From positions 17,333 through 81,332 of the forward strand of contig JAJDXV010000033.1 of assembly GCA_022823085.1 (NCBI GenBank): a DNA stretch of 64,000 bases. The letters run 5' to 3'. This document shows positions 38,301 to 47,573 of this stretch, piece by piece; within the stretch, counting starts at the first letter, position 1; the number at the start of each line of letters is the position of its first letter. Below the pieces are notes generated by a model, which was given only the letters and a program-made list of their open reading frames with translations, did no database searches and was not told the DNA's origin. Both the position numbers and the translations under genes were made by a program. The stretch is from Candidatus Poribacteria bacterium. Its GTDB lineage: Bacteria > Poribacteria > WGA-4E > WGA-3G.

Positions 38301-38942
38301 GGTGAAGTGGTGGAAGTAGATACCGCAGCACGGCAGATGCTACAGATATGTCGGGAACACGCGTTTTCCGGGTGGGAAGCCGCCGCACTCGTCATGAAAG
38401 GATGGACCATAGCAGAGCAGGACCGCCCTGAAGAAGGCATCGCTATGATCCGGAAAGGCATCGCCGCATGGGAAGAGACACGCGCTGAAGTACTCCTGCC
38501 GCTCTTCCTCGCACTCCTCGCACAAGCATATCAACGCGCCGGACAATACAGCTTGGCACTACAAACGCTTGATACCGCATTAGTTGTCATTACACGCACC
38601 GGCGAACGCACCTATGCCGCTGAACTAACGCGACGGAAGGGTGAACTCTACCTGATCCTCGCTGAGAAAGTTGAGGCTTACAGCAATGAGAATACGGCAG
38701 CAACGCTCGCGGAAGCCGAATCCTATTTTCTCGATGCCTTGGCTATCGCACAACGCCAAAACGCAAAATCGTGGGAACTCCGAGTCGCACTCAGTCTCAG
38801 CGAACTATGGCACACGCAAAACCGAGATACAGACGCATACAACTTACTAAAACCGATATACACATGGTTCTCAGAAGGTTCGGATACAAAAGACCTTATC
38901 CGCGCCAAAAACTTTCTAAAGGAATTAGAAACTCTCGCATAA
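35328..38942 (+). CDS. Class III adenylate/guanylate cyclase + AAA ATPase + TPR protein with N-terminal zinc ribbon
   Basis: CANCGFLNPSFKFCGECG; ERRQLTVLFCDIVDSTAFTEKLD...ARYFGDGILVYFGYP; Walker A GEAGIGKSR; C-terminal TPRs. Confidence 0.92.
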   Translation: MQHKLCANCGFLNPSFKFCGECGTPLNAPSRPRELPTPDTTAIEQALPHGAERRQLTVLFCDIVDSTAFTEKLDPEELRNLLEIYRTCIMEVVLAQNGHIARYFGDGILVYFGYPAAHEDTAHRAVRAALGIVAAIKTLNPYLHTTFGVEISVRISIDTGRVVVWHISAQESPEAIDIVGKTPNLAARMQKLASPNTIVIGDTTHQLVDGFFECDALGASALRGISQPVNIYQVSGEFPAQSRLDIASESGLTPLIGRKHEVEHLKQSWTQALAANGQALLIEGEAGIGKSRCVQVIQEHVANHPEAVTLEGRCSQYYQNSPLYPILSLFQEHVVQFTNTDTAEARLEKLENLLQDYSVPTVEQNENAQAHIPETLPLLAELLEIPFEIQRQTETGIGIHPYSRPIEQDTYPSGWRRRQRRQQTLEVLVEVLLKMSEQKPILFIVEDLHWIDPSSIEFLTLLIARIQNARIFVVLSCRSDTHHFRNSAQSNEEQNTQTGTDERLANNTVDKETLKKLLQPAWANTLPLEPLTPPQVETMIQHVAGDTRLPSDLLTKIVEMTEGVPLFVEELTQMMLEGDTLALSSEATDASGTTAQTVTVPVTLQDLLTTRLDELGPVKEIVQLGATLGREWTAELLHKIASGVELGNDTFTDFVTLKAELDTLVNAYILNRDKISDSQFRYTFRHPLLRETAYQALLKSTRQQYHQQIAEVLQREDGFQPELVAYHYTESGLSEKAIDYWHRAAHRSLERSANVEGVRHIMQGLAALETRSKSVNTTEEQEAVQRRELELQTTLGTALIATKGYASPEVEVAYTRARELLETLEKTEETTSKNEPDTSLDEIKDLRFPILFGLWLSHVVRGRLLSARELGEACVAIAKQAENQAFEIEAHRALGATLYYLSEFKSALAHMEKGIEYYQPQHHHSVPAFLHYVAEPGMTLLAYSAPVLWCLGYPAQAEERLNKAMAIGKDSNHPFSEAVSLHFKTVFYQYRGEVVEVDTAARQMLQICREHAFSGWEAAALVMKGWTIAEQDRPEEGIAMIRKGIAAWEETRAEVLLPLFLALLAQAYQRAGQYSLALQTLDTALVVITRTGERTYAAELTRRKGELYLILAEKVEAYSNENTAATLAEAESYFLDALAIAQRQNAKSWELRVALSLSELWHTQNRDTDAYNLLKPIYTWFSEGSDTKDLIRAKNFLKELETLA

Positions 38943-38943
38943 A

Positions 38944-39080
38944 GGAGTAGCCAGTAAGCAGTTATAAGTTATAAGTTATAAGTTATAAGTTAAGAGGTGT
39001 TAGAATTATCGCATCCCTCTTTTAACTTATAACCAATAACTAAAAGGCGTACTCGCCGTACCAATAACTGCGTACTCGCT
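38944..39080. repeat. Heptamer hairpin element copy A (gttataa)n, direct repeat with 39955..40081
   Basis: ccagtaagcagttataag...ttaagaggtgttagaattatcgcatccctcttttaac...ggcgtactcgccgtaccaataactgcgtactcgct. Confidence 0.95.
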
Positions 39081-39950
39081 ATGAAAAATATGAGACTCGG
39101 CATCGTTGGACTCTGCGGTGATTTCCGCACACTGACATCAGAGCAGATCGCAAACATCAAGGCTCTGGAATTTACAGGTTTAAGTTTCCATTTTCCCAGT
39201 GCAGAGATACCGTCTGTACCGCCAGACGCGTGCACGCGTTGTGTAGAAATGTTGGAAGCCGCGGAACTCGATCTCGTGCAATTCGGCATCACATACAACG
39301 AATGCCTCTTTCACCCGAATGCCGCTGTCCGAGAAGCCGCGATCGCAAGCGTCCAACGCGGCATGGCAACCGCAGCCGCGCTCAACGCGCAACACTACCT
39401 GTTCCGACCGGGTAGCCTTAACCCTGACGGTGCTTGGACTTCGCATCGGGACAACTATCTCCCTGAATCGATGGAACGCTTGATTGAGACCCTGAAACCG
39501 ATCGCAGCACACGCCGAAAAACACGAACTCACACTCGTTATGGAGACACACGCCGTCTCCATCATGGATTCACCGGAAACCTGTCTCGAAATCGTTGAGA
39601 AGACCGGTTCCGAACGATTACGCATCGTTATGGATTTCGTCAACCATTTCCAAACACTCCGACAGGTCTACGATAGTGAAAATCGGCTTAACCACATCTT
39701 TGACGTGATGGGTCCTGTCGCACCTATGGCGCATATCAAAGACATCAGCGTTCAGAACGGACTCGTACTCCATCTCAATGAAGAGGTGCCCGGTGAAGGG
39801 GAGTTGGATATCGGTGTGGCACTCAAACGTTTCGATGCCCTCTATCCCGATGGCTATGGATTGATAGAACATCTACCCACGGAGAAGATCCCGCTCGCAA
39901 ACACCAACGTCCGACGTATCGCCGCCGAAAATGGCGTTAACATCTATTAG
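39081..39950 (+). CDS. Sugar phosphate isomerase/epimerase (xylose isomerase-like TIM barrel)
   Basis: RLGIVGLCGDFRTL...LTLVMETHAVSIMDSPETCLEIVEKTGSERLRIVMDFVN...HIKDISVQNGL...PGEGELDIGVALKRF. Confidence 0.8.
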   Translation: MKNMRLGIVGLCGDFRTLTSEQIANIKALEFTGLSFHFPSAEIPSVPPDACTRCVEMLEAAELDLVQFGITYNECLFHPNAAVREAAIASVQRGMATAAALNAQHYLFRPGSLNPDGAWTSHRDNYLPESMERLIETLKPIAAHAEKHELTLVMETHAVSIMDSPETCLEIVEKTGSERLRIVMDFVNHFQTLRQVYDSENRLNHIFDVMGPVAPMAHIKDISVQNGLVLHLNEEVPGEGELDIGVALKRFDALYPDGYGLIEHLPTEKIPLANTNVRRIAAENGVNIY

Positions 39951-39954
39951 TGGA

Positions 39955-40081
39955 GGAGTAACCAGTAAGCAGTTATAAGTTATAAGTTAAGAGGTGTTAG
40001 AATTATCGCATCCCTCTTTTAACTAACTTATAACCAATAACTAAAAGGCGTACTCGCCGTACCAATAACTGCGTACTCGCT
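39955..40081. repeat. Heptamer hairpin element copy B
   Basis: Near-identical to 38944..39080 with fewer gttataa units and an extra taac. Confidence 0.95.
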
Positions 40082-42640
40082 ATGAAAAACATGTTCAAAA
40101 ACACACGCATCACACAACGCTTTTGGGCGTATACATTGCTCGCCATTTTTCTTTTTGTTACGCTTTTACCCGCAGTATTCGCGCAAGAAGAAACGGCCAC
40201 CGATGCTTTAGCAGAAAGTGCAAGTAGCCTCTGGGATCGGGTAAAAATCTATGTTGCGGCTGCCGCAATTAGCTTTCTGTTTGCTGGTATCTTCTACATT
40301 ATAGGACTCTTTCGGAAAGATAGACTCCTAAAGACGCTCCTCAATAAATATGTCGTTTTTCAGATGAAGGGCGAAGACAAACGGTATCGCGGCACGATGC
40401 GCCTTGAGATCACAGGGATGGAAATTATCTCCGAAGAATCGAGGCAACGGGGACACGCACCGAGTTATATCTTCACAAACAAAGAGCGTGAAGACCAAAT
40501 TGTCGCATATATCCGCTATCACGATACGATGAACGAGCGTGAACTACGCGAACGCGCCTGGGAACTCGAGCGCGTCTACCACCCACCCCTCCTCTACAAA
40601 ATACGGCGGAAAATACGAAACATGTTCGTCGCGCTCGGAGAAGCCTCAAAAAATGCGATCAGCATGGTGTTTCAAGGGGTCCGCAACAGTTTAGGAACGC
40701 GCTTCAACCGGTATAACCAAGCATACCAACAAGCACTCAACAGAAATAACGCAGATGTTACCGGACTCAGCGAACTCGATGAATCCACCGACTATCTCGA
40801 AGAAGAAGAGGTCTATGAACGTCTCATAGAACGTCTCGTCGGCACACGCATCAAAGTGCGTACAGCGACAGGCGAATATACCGCGATCCTCAAAGACTAT
40901 AATAATAAACATATCGCTTTAATGGACGTGAAAGACAAAGACAACAACGGGTACAGAGATGATTGGAAATATGAAATTGAGTATAAACACAACTTAAATG
41001 CGCTAAATCGACGCGACGACCGCGGCTTGCGCTGTCGCGCCGAAGCCGGCGACGCAAACGGAGACTTTCTCGTCTTTGAAAACAATACACCTTATCAGAT
41101 CCGACTCGGGAAAATCGTGTTTTGGGATGGCGCGCCCGAATGGGGTCGGGATTTTGAGTTCAAAAAATATACGATCAACGCCTTCAGTGTCCAGAAACTC
41201 CGGGTTCGCCCCGTCGCCAGACATAAGGTCGGCCCATTCGACCGCGTTGCGAAACCTGAACGACTCAGGATAGGAAATTATAAAAAGTTTAGGATCAACT
41301 TTCGCTCTTTTCGCGATGCCGACATAATCTTCCCGCGTACAGGCGGACGCTGCACCATTATCGAAAGCGCGGAAAAATATCAACCCGAACTCTTCAGTCT
41401 AAGCGGCTTGACAGACACGATTTTAGACATGAGCGATAAAGAAGACATCGCCATCGCAGATAAGGAAGGCAAACCTATCCACGGCATAAACATCGTCCAC
41501 GGATATGTGACCAACGTCAACGAAGAACGCATCGATCTGAAAACGATTGACACCAGTTATAGCCGAAGATGGGATATTGAAAACGCCTTCCGCAGTTTCG
41601 ACAATAGATTCCGTCGCGGATTCCCGCTCCACAAACGGCTAATGCCGACAAATCGCGCCAAAATTACCGCACACGCCGCCATCGTTGAACAGATACACGA
41701 CAACGCCGTTCGGCACGAGGCGTTAGCACCGCTCGTCTATCCGCAGAGCCGAACGCTAAATCGGACAGAACAACGCAAACGCCGCCGAAAACTCATCCGA
41801 AACCGAATTGCCGGAAGCATAAACGCTGTCGTTAACAGCAAGTTCTTCAAACCCGATACCGGAATCGCCAGAATCCCAGGTGTCACCCGCTCAGAAGTAC
41901 AAATGGCGATGCCCCTCAAACTCATGGCACTCACCGGGAACACTTCCACAGTCGAGTATCCTGTCCTCGAACGTTTCGAGTACATTCAAGAACATCATAT
42001 ACTCTATAGCGAAGTCCAAAACTTACGAACCGACCGGCTCCCGAAAACCGATATTTTGTGGATCGGCAACGGTGAAATCTACAAATCCGGCTATCGACTG
42101 AACATCGATGCGGAACATCGGATCAAAAACTTCGTCAGCCAAGGCGGCGTCGTCATCGTCTCCGGGCAAGATGTCAAGGCAAGTGCCAAGCAGCGCCGTG
42201 GAACCGGATGGATACCCGAACCGCTCACCGGCATCGAGTGTGACGAAACTTATGAACTCTTTCCGACATCACAAGGAAAACGCTCACGGATCTTCCAACG
42301 ACCGAATCCAATAAACGGAAATCACCACGCCGATCCAAACGCGATGGACCAACCCCTAATCCGGCTCGACGATATGTGGCTCGACCCACTCAGAAAATGG
42401 ACACCGCTCGCGAAAACCAATACGGCAGCAGCGGGGCTAAAGGACGGGTTTGAGGACGCCTCCGCACTGCTTCTCCTGCCATTTCAGAAGGGGTTATACA
42501 TCGTTACCAGCTTGAAAAATGAGACAGAAACGGATGTGAAAATCAACGATAAAATCATGGAAAATCTGCTCCACTTCTCTGTCAGATGGATCGACAAACA
42601 ACGTTCACCGCGCAAACCACACAACGGAGCCGTAAACTAA
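40082..42640 (+). CDS. Large membrane-associated protein, possibly DUF4159/GATase-like C-terminal region
   Basis: Signal/TM segments AYTLLAIFLFVTLLPAVFA and VAAAAISFLFAGIFYIIGLF; C-terminal NIDAEHRIKNFVSQGGVVIVSGQDV. Confidence 0.6.
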   Translation: MKNMFKNTRITQRFWAYTLLAIFLFVTLLPAVFAQEETATDALAESASSLWDRVKIYVAAAAISFLFAGIFYIIGLFRKDRLLKTLLNKYVVFQMKGEDKRYRGTMRLEITGMEIISEESRQRGHAPSYIFTNKEREDQIVAYIRYHDTMNERELRERAWELERVYHPPLLYKIRRKIRNMFVALGEASKNAISMVFQGVRNSLGTRFNRYNQAYQQALNRNNADVTGLSELDESTDYLEEEEVYERLIERLVGTRIKVRTATGEYTAILKDYNNKHIALMDVKDKDNNGYRDDWKYEIEYKHNLNALNRRDDRGLRCRAEAGDANGDFLVFENNTPYQIRLGKIVFWDGAPEWGRDFEFKKYTINAFSVQKLRVRPVARHKVGPFDRVAKPERLRIGNYKKFRINFRSFRDADIIFPRTGGRCTIIESAEKYQPELFSLSGLTDTILDMSDKEDIAIADKEGKPIHGINIVHGYVTNVNEERIDLKTIDTSYSRRWDIENAFRSFDNRFRRGFPLHKRLMPTNRAKITAHAAIVEQIHDNAVRHEALAPLVYPQSRTLNRTEQRKRRRKLIRNRIAGSINAVVNSKFFKPDTGIARIPGVTRSEVQMAMPLKLMALTGNTSTVEYPVLERFEYIQEHHILYSEVQNLRTDRLPKTDILWIGNGEIYKSGYRLNIDAEHRIKNFVSQGGVVIVSGQDVKASAKQRRGTGWIPEPLTGIECDETYELFPTSQGKRSRIFQRPNPINGNHHADPNAMDQPLIRLDDMWLDPLRKWTPLAKTNTAAAGLKDGFEDASALLLLPFQKGLYIVTSLKNETETDVKINDKIMENLLHFSVRWIDKQRSPRKPHNGAVN

Positions 42641-43783
42641 CTATCCACCGAACAGTGCTTCATCAAACTTATCAACTTCGTTCTTAATAACCAAAGCGAT
42701 CTCAAGCACGGCTATCACAACTTCCCGATCTGCCGCGAGATCCACCAACTTCTGTTCATCCTTCTGTGTTGTAACAATCAGGTCGGCTTGTGCTGTCTGA
42801 AACGCGGTCTCTATCGCTGCCATGTCTACCTCAGTATAAACGTGATGATCCGGAAACGCCAGCAGCTCTACACGTTCTGGTGAATATTGCCTAAGCGTCG
42901 CAACAAACGCATCTGGGTTCCCGATCCCGCAGACAGCGAGAATCCGTTTTCCCGCAATCGCTTTCTTCGCAGTGTGGAGAAACGCCGTCTCCTCAAAACT
43001 CGGCTTCGGCACTAAAGGATAGAGACGTACAGGTTGGTGGACACTCTCCAAAATCAGCGCGTTCGGTGCGAGCTGTTGAAATGCTGCTTTAGCATCTTGC
43101 AACATATCAGCCGCGTCTGTATGTGTCAATAGGATAACATCCGCGCGTCGGAGCGCTGTAAAAGGTTCGCGCAGGGTCCCCGCGGGTAATAATTTCGCTC
43201 CACGCCTCGCTGCCACGCTTCCAACCGAGCCGCCTCCGACAGGAACGGTGAGGATATCGACATCACGCGCGAGCCGCCGGTGTTGGAACCCGTCATCAAG
43301 AAGCAGAACATCCACACCAAAACGTTCAAGTGCAACCTGTCCTGCCTGATAGCGGTGCCGCCCTACAATAATCGGTATACCGCTGAGATGCTTCGCCAAC
43401 ATATACGCTTCATCGCCGCTCTCTTTTAAGGTGGCACACACCCGCTCACCATCTGAGACAATTGTTACCTGTTCACGAGACGCACGTTTATACCCACGCA
43501 GTAGAATCGCGGCACGGACATTCTCCCGCTGAAGACGTTTCGCAATAGCAATAACGGCAGGTGTTTTCCCGGTTCCGCCAACGGTAATATTACCGACACT
43601 GATCACCCGACACGGCAACCTGCGCGCTTTAAACACACCGACCGCATAAAGTCGGTTCCGCCCTGAAACAATCAAACGATAAAGCCAACTGAGGGGTAGG
43701 AATAAAAAACGGATAGGACTGGAAAGAAGTCGCTGTTGCAGTGAGGCAAGATCAAGCGAGGATGTAAGTTTCATATTTTTCAA
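42641..43783 (-). CDS. lpxK: Tetraacyldisaccharide 4'-kinase
   Basis: CRVISVGNITVGGTGKTPAVIAIAKRL; ILLRGYKR; DEAYMLAKHL; DVLLLDDGFQHRRLARDVDI. Confidence 0.94.
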   Translation of the reverse strand: MKNMKLTSSLDLASLQQRLLSSPIRFLFLPLSWLYRLIVSGRNRLYAVGVFKARRLPCRVISVGNITVGGTGKTPAVIAIAKRLQRENVRAAILLRGYKRASREQVTIVSDGERVCATLKESGDEAYMLAKHLSGIPIIVGRHRYQAGQVALERFGVDVLLLDDGFQHRRLARDVDILTVPVGGGSVGSVAARRGAKLLPAGTLREPFTALRRADVILLTHTDAADMLQDAKAAFQQLAPNALILESVHQPVRLYPLVPKPSFEETAFLHTAKKAIAGKRILAVCGIGNPDAFVATLRQYSPERVELLAFPDHHVYTEVDMAAIETAFQTAQADLIVTTQKDEQKLVDLAADREVVIAVLEIALVIKNEVDKFDEALFGG

Positions 43784-43873
43784 GTTGCCAGTTACCAGTT
43801 TCCAGTAACCAGTTGCCAGTAACCAGTGAAGAAGTCTCTTTTACTGTTAACTGTTAACTGTTAACTGTTAACT
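43782..43873. repeat. Heptamer repeats (ccagtta/ccagttt/ccagtaa... and ctgttaa x4) between lpxK and lpxB
   Basis: Period-7 arrays; lpxB stop lies inside the ctgttaa array. Confidence 0.9.
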
Positions 43874-45035
43874 TCAAAACTAATTCAGCAGTACGTTCAG
43901 CGGCACCGGCTGTACCGAGTTGTGCATAAACTGCTTGAAGTGCCTCTCGTTGTGTTTCCCGTTTTTGTGGATGCCCCAGAAAATCGAGTGCCAACGCCGT
44001 CAAAGCATCCGGTGTCAACGCCGTCTGTAACAATTCCGGGACAATATCACGTCCAGCAATAAGGTTCGGGAGTCCACTCCGATTCAGCGAAGTCAACATC
44101 TTGATGATATGCCAATTGACGGATGCCGTGCGAAAGAGGATAAGCATCGGTGTACCGATACATGTTGCTTCAAGCGTCGCTGTGCCGGAAGTAACCAGCA
44201 ACAGGGTTGACGCGCGCATCGCTGTATACGTCTGATTTTCGACAATCTGAATCGGTGGGTGCTGTGGGGACTGGGTTCCCCGGTTTCCGCTACCGTGTTC
44301 CGCAATGCTTTCACGTGAAATTCCGGGTGCTAACGGGAGCACCCACTGCGCGTTCGGATAGACCTTCGCAATGTTCGCAGCGGCTTTTAGCATAATCGGT
44401 AAAATATGCCGAATCTCGGAACGACGGCTCCCCGGCATCAAACCGATAACAGGTGCGTCTCGATCCTCCGTTTCACACAAATTGAGACGTTCTCGTGCCT
44501 CAAACACTGTTAAAGGCGTCTGCGCGAAATCGACAAGCGGATGCCCAACGAATTCCGCGTTTGCACCCGCATCTCGGTAAAACGCCGCTTCAAATGGGAA
44601 AATGGCAGCGACAACGTCTGCTGATTTCGCCAGTTTCTTGGCTCGACCCGCACGCCACGCCCACGCTTTCGGCGGAATGTAATAGACAACCGACACCCCG
44701 CACCGACGCGCAAACTTGGCTAACGGCATATTAAACTCAGCAAAATCTACAAGGAGAAGCACATCCGGACGCACCTCACGGATACGGCGTTTCAGATATG
44801 CCTGTTTCCGAAGGAACATCGGTAGGACAGTCATCACATCCGCAAAACCCATAACGGCGGAATCTCGGATGTGAAAGTCAAGGTTCACAGATGCCGCTGC
44901 CATCTCGTCACCGCCCATGCCGAAAAGCACTATATCCGGACAAAGTGCCTTGAGTTGCCGCGCAACATGCGAAGCGTGCAAGTCGCCAGAAGGTTCCCCA
45001 GCAACAATCATAACAGTTGGCACAAGCGTCTCCAA
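43854..45035 (-). CDS. lpxB: Lipid-A-disaccharide synthase
   Basis: VMIVAGEPSGDLHASHVARQLKAL; LLLVDFAEFNMPLAKFARR; YYIPPKAWAWRAGRAKKLAK; EFVGHPLVD; TSGTATLEATCIGTPMLI. Confidence 0.94.
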   Translation of the reverse strand: METLVPTVMIVAGEPSGDLHASHVARQLKALCPDIVLFGMGGDEMAAASVNLDFHIRDSAVMGFADVMTVLPMFLRKQAYLKRRIREVRPDVLLLVDFAEFNMPLAKFARRCGVSVVYYIPPKAWAWRAGRAKKLAKSADVVAAIFPFEAAFYRDAGANAEFVGHPLVDFAQTPLTVFEARERLNLCETEDRDAPVIGLMPGSRRSEIRHILPIMLKAAANIAKVYPNAQWVLPLAPGISRESIAEHGSGNRGTQSPQHPPIQIVENQTYTAMRASTLLLVTSGTATLEATCIGTPMLILFRTASVNWHIIKMLTSLNRSGLPNLIAGRDIVPELLQTALTPDALTALALDFLGHPQKRETQREALQAVYAQLGTAGAAERTAELVLKLTVNS

Positions 45036-45079
45036 ATAGTTATTACGCCTCGTAGTGAACGCAGGGCGGTTTTCAGAAT

Positions 45080-45200
45080 TTTCAGGTTTCAGTTGTCAGT
45101 TTGCCTCACAGTGAGAGTTAACCGTTGTGGCAGTTGCTTTTGTTGTCCCTGCCACAGCATACCTCTTAACTTATAACTTATAACTTATAACTTATAACTA
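45080..45200. repeat. Heptamer hairpin element ((aacttat)n arm)
   Basis: cctcttaacttataacttataacttataacttataact; internal TGTGGCAG/CTGCCACA inverted repeat. Confidence 0.8.
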
Positions 45201-46244
45201 TTAAGGCATCATCCCCGGTACTTTCAGGCCATCGGTTTCATTCAAACCGAACATCAGATTGAGGTTCTGCACAACAGCACCGGCAGCACCTTTACCGAGG
45301 TTATCAATCGCTGCCATCGCGACGACACGGCGGGTACGTGTATCCACTTCAACCCCAATATCGCAATAGTTACTGCCGAGTACGGACTTGGTCTGCGGAT
45401 ATGCACTCGAGGGCAGCACACGAACAAACGGCTCATCTCCATAAAATTTCTCATACAACGCAAGCACATTCTCTGTAGACAGTTCCGCCGTGAGACGCAT
45501 GTAGACGGTACTGAGAATGCCTCGTGTCATCGGAACGAGATGCGGCGTAAACGTCACCCGAACCGGCTCCGATGCGACAGCACTTAACTCCTGCTCAATC
45601 TCTGGTGTATGCCGATGCACACCGATATTATAGGCGACGACATTAGACTCACGGTTTGGATAGTGCGTATTTTCGCTCGGTTTCGGACCGGCACCGGAAA
45701 TTCCTGATTTCGAGTCAACAATGATAGAATCCAACGCCACCGCACCTTGCACAACTAACGGCAGCGCCGCAAGTACAGCACTCGTCGGATAACACCCCGG
45801 ATTCGCAACCAATTGGGCAGTCCGAATCTGTTCGCGATACCGTTCCGGCAACCCATAGACCGCCAGTGGCATGAGTTCCGCGCTTGTATGCTCAGCATGG
45901 TACCACGCTTCGTAGGTGTCGGCATCCCCGAGCCGATAGTCCGCACTGAAATCCACAACACGTAAACCTTGTGCCAGAATTTGCGGCACAAACGACATCG
46001 CCACCTTGTGCGGAACCGCAAGCACAACAACATCTACCCGCGCCTTGAGAGCTCTAATATCTAACGGTTCAAATGTGGTGGACAGAAACCCGCGAAGGTT
46101 CGGCAGGACACTTTCAACACATTGTCCGGAGTATGTTTCAGAAGTACAGAGTGCCACCTGCAACTTACCAGAGTGGTTCGCGAGAAAGCGTAACAATTCG
46201 CTACCGCTATACCCTGACGCACCAACAATTCCAACTTTTATCAT
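45201..46244 (-). CDS. argC: N-acetyl-gamma-glutamyl-phosphate reductase
   Basis: KVGIVGASGYSGSELLRFLANHS; VANPGCYPTSAVLAALPL; DSKSGISGAGPKPSENTHYPN; HLVPMTRGILSTVY. Confidence 0.96.
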   Translation of the reverse strand: MIKVGIVGASGYSGSELLRFLANHSGKLQVALCTSETYSGQCVESVLPNLRGFLSTTFEPLDIRALKARVDVVVLAVPHKVAMSFVPQILAQGLRVVDFSADYRLGDADTYEAWYHAEHTSAELMPLAVYGLPERYREQIRTAQLVANPGCYPTSAVLAALPLVVQGAVALDSIIVDSKSGISGAGPKPSENTHYPNRESNVVAYNIGVHRHTPEIEQELSAVASEPVRVTFTPHLVPMTRGILSTVYMRLTAELSTENVLALYEKFYGDEPFVRVLPSSAYPQTKSVLGSNYCDIGVEVDTRTRRVVAMAAIDNLGKGAAGAVVQNLNLMFGLNETDGLKVPGMMP

Positions 46245-46352
46245 TTTTGTTTCACCGCATGTTTTTATTGGGAAGTCATATATTATTTAGGAATTTTACT
46301 ACATTTTGGCGATAAAGTCAAATTAGCATCTTATAAAAGCATCACCTGTAGC

Positions 46353-46373
46353 ATAGACTGTTAGTCTGTGCAA
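46353..46373. repeat. Single hairpin of the GTT-triloop family (GCATAGACT-GTT-AGTCTGTGC)
   Basis: Same frame as 47-kb array units, two stem pairs exchanged. Confidence 0.7.
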
Positions 46374-46531
46374 TGTATTAACTGTTGACCACTGAGTACT
46401 GATCGCGCGCCGCCGACAGCCATGCCAAAGAAATACATTGACAGCACATTTACACACAAGGTAAAATATACAAACTTTCAACTTACATCTCACACCCTAT
46501 AACCTTGTCAGAAAATCACAAAGGAGAAACT

Positions 46532-47284
46532 ATGAAATTTGCACGCTATGAATTAAATGGCACAATCGGTTACGGCACCGTCTCAGGCGAAAGTCTGAAC
46601 GTTTTATCGGGATGTCCATTCGGAGAATACAGCGAAACAGGCGATACTGTCGCTCTATCGGATGTCCAACTCCTCGCACCGACAACACCCACAAAGGTTT
46701 TAGCCGTCGGTTTAAACTATCGGAGTCATTTAGACGGTGCCCCGGAGCCGACAAACCCCGAAATCTTCATCAAAACGCCTTCCTGTATCAACAACCCCGG
46801 CGGCAATATCGAATTACCCGATGGCGATGATGATGTACACGCCGAAGGCGAACTCGTCGTCATTATGAAAAAACAGACCCGAAAGGCGACACCAGAAGAA
46901 GCCGCCGCCAATATATTAGGCGTGACCTGCGGCAACGATGTCAGCGCACGTACATGGCAGAACGATGATATGCAGTGGTGGCGCGCCAAAGCATCGGATA
47001 CCTTCGGACCCATCGGTCCCGTCATCGCGACGGATGTTGACTACACCGACGCGCAATTGGAGACCCGTATCAACGGCGAAGTCGTCCAGAAACAGACAAC
47101 AGCAGACCTTATTTTCCCAGTAACAACCATCGTCAGTTTCATCTCACAAGCAATAACGCTCGAACCCGGTGACGCAATCTTTACCGGCACCCCCGGCACA
47201 ACGACTGCGTTGAAAACCGGTGATGTCGTTGAAATCGAGATTGAAGGCATCGGCATCTTGAAGAATAGCGTCGTAGCATCGTAA
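46532..47284 (+). CDS. Fumarylacetoacetate hydrolase family protein
   Basis: KVLAVGLNYRSHL; PEIFIKTPSCINNPGGNIELPDGDDDVHAEGELVVIM; GVTCGNDVSARTWQ; GDAIFTGTPGTT; start moved to ATG after aaggag. Confidence 0.92.
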   Translation: MKFARYELNGTIGYGTVSGESLNVLSGCPFGEYSETGDTVALSDVQLLAPTTPTKVLAVGLNYRSHLDGAPEPTNPEIFIKTPSCINNPGGNIELPDGDDDVHAEGELVVIMKKQTRKATPEEAAANILGVTCGNDVSARTWQNDDMQWWRAKASDTFGPIGPVIATDVDYTDAQLETRINGEVVQKQTTADLIFPVTTIVSFISQAITLEPGDAIFTGTPGTTTALKTGDVVEIEIEGIGILKNSVVAS

Positions 47285-47309
47285 GTTATGATACAACTTT
47301 TCAACCGCG

Positions 47310-47560
47310 CCGCTTTCGTAGCATAACCTGTTAGGTTGTGCCCCTTTGTCTTTCGTAGCATAACCTGTTAGGTTGTACCTTTCATAACCTGTTAGGTTGT
47401 ACCTTTTTGTCTTTCGTAGCATAACCTGTTAGGTTGTGCCTCTTTGTCTTTCGTAGCATAACCTGTTAGGTTGTGCCTCTTTGTCTTTCGTAGCATAACC
47501 TGTTAGGTTGTGCCTCTTTGTCTTTCGTAGCATAACCTGTTAGGTTGTGCCTCTTTGTAT
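47310..47560 (+). repeat. Tandem array of ~37-bp units ctttcgtagcataacctgttaggttgtgcctctttgt
   Basis: Direct reading; about six units, one internally truncated; each holds a 9-bp stem/GTT-loop hairpin. Confidence 0.95.
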
Positions 47561-47573
47561 AAGGAGAAAAGAA

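Noticed and set aside
47310-47560. 37-bp repeat array considered as CRISPR
   Set aside because: Units are contiguous with no unique spacers, and no cas genes are visible
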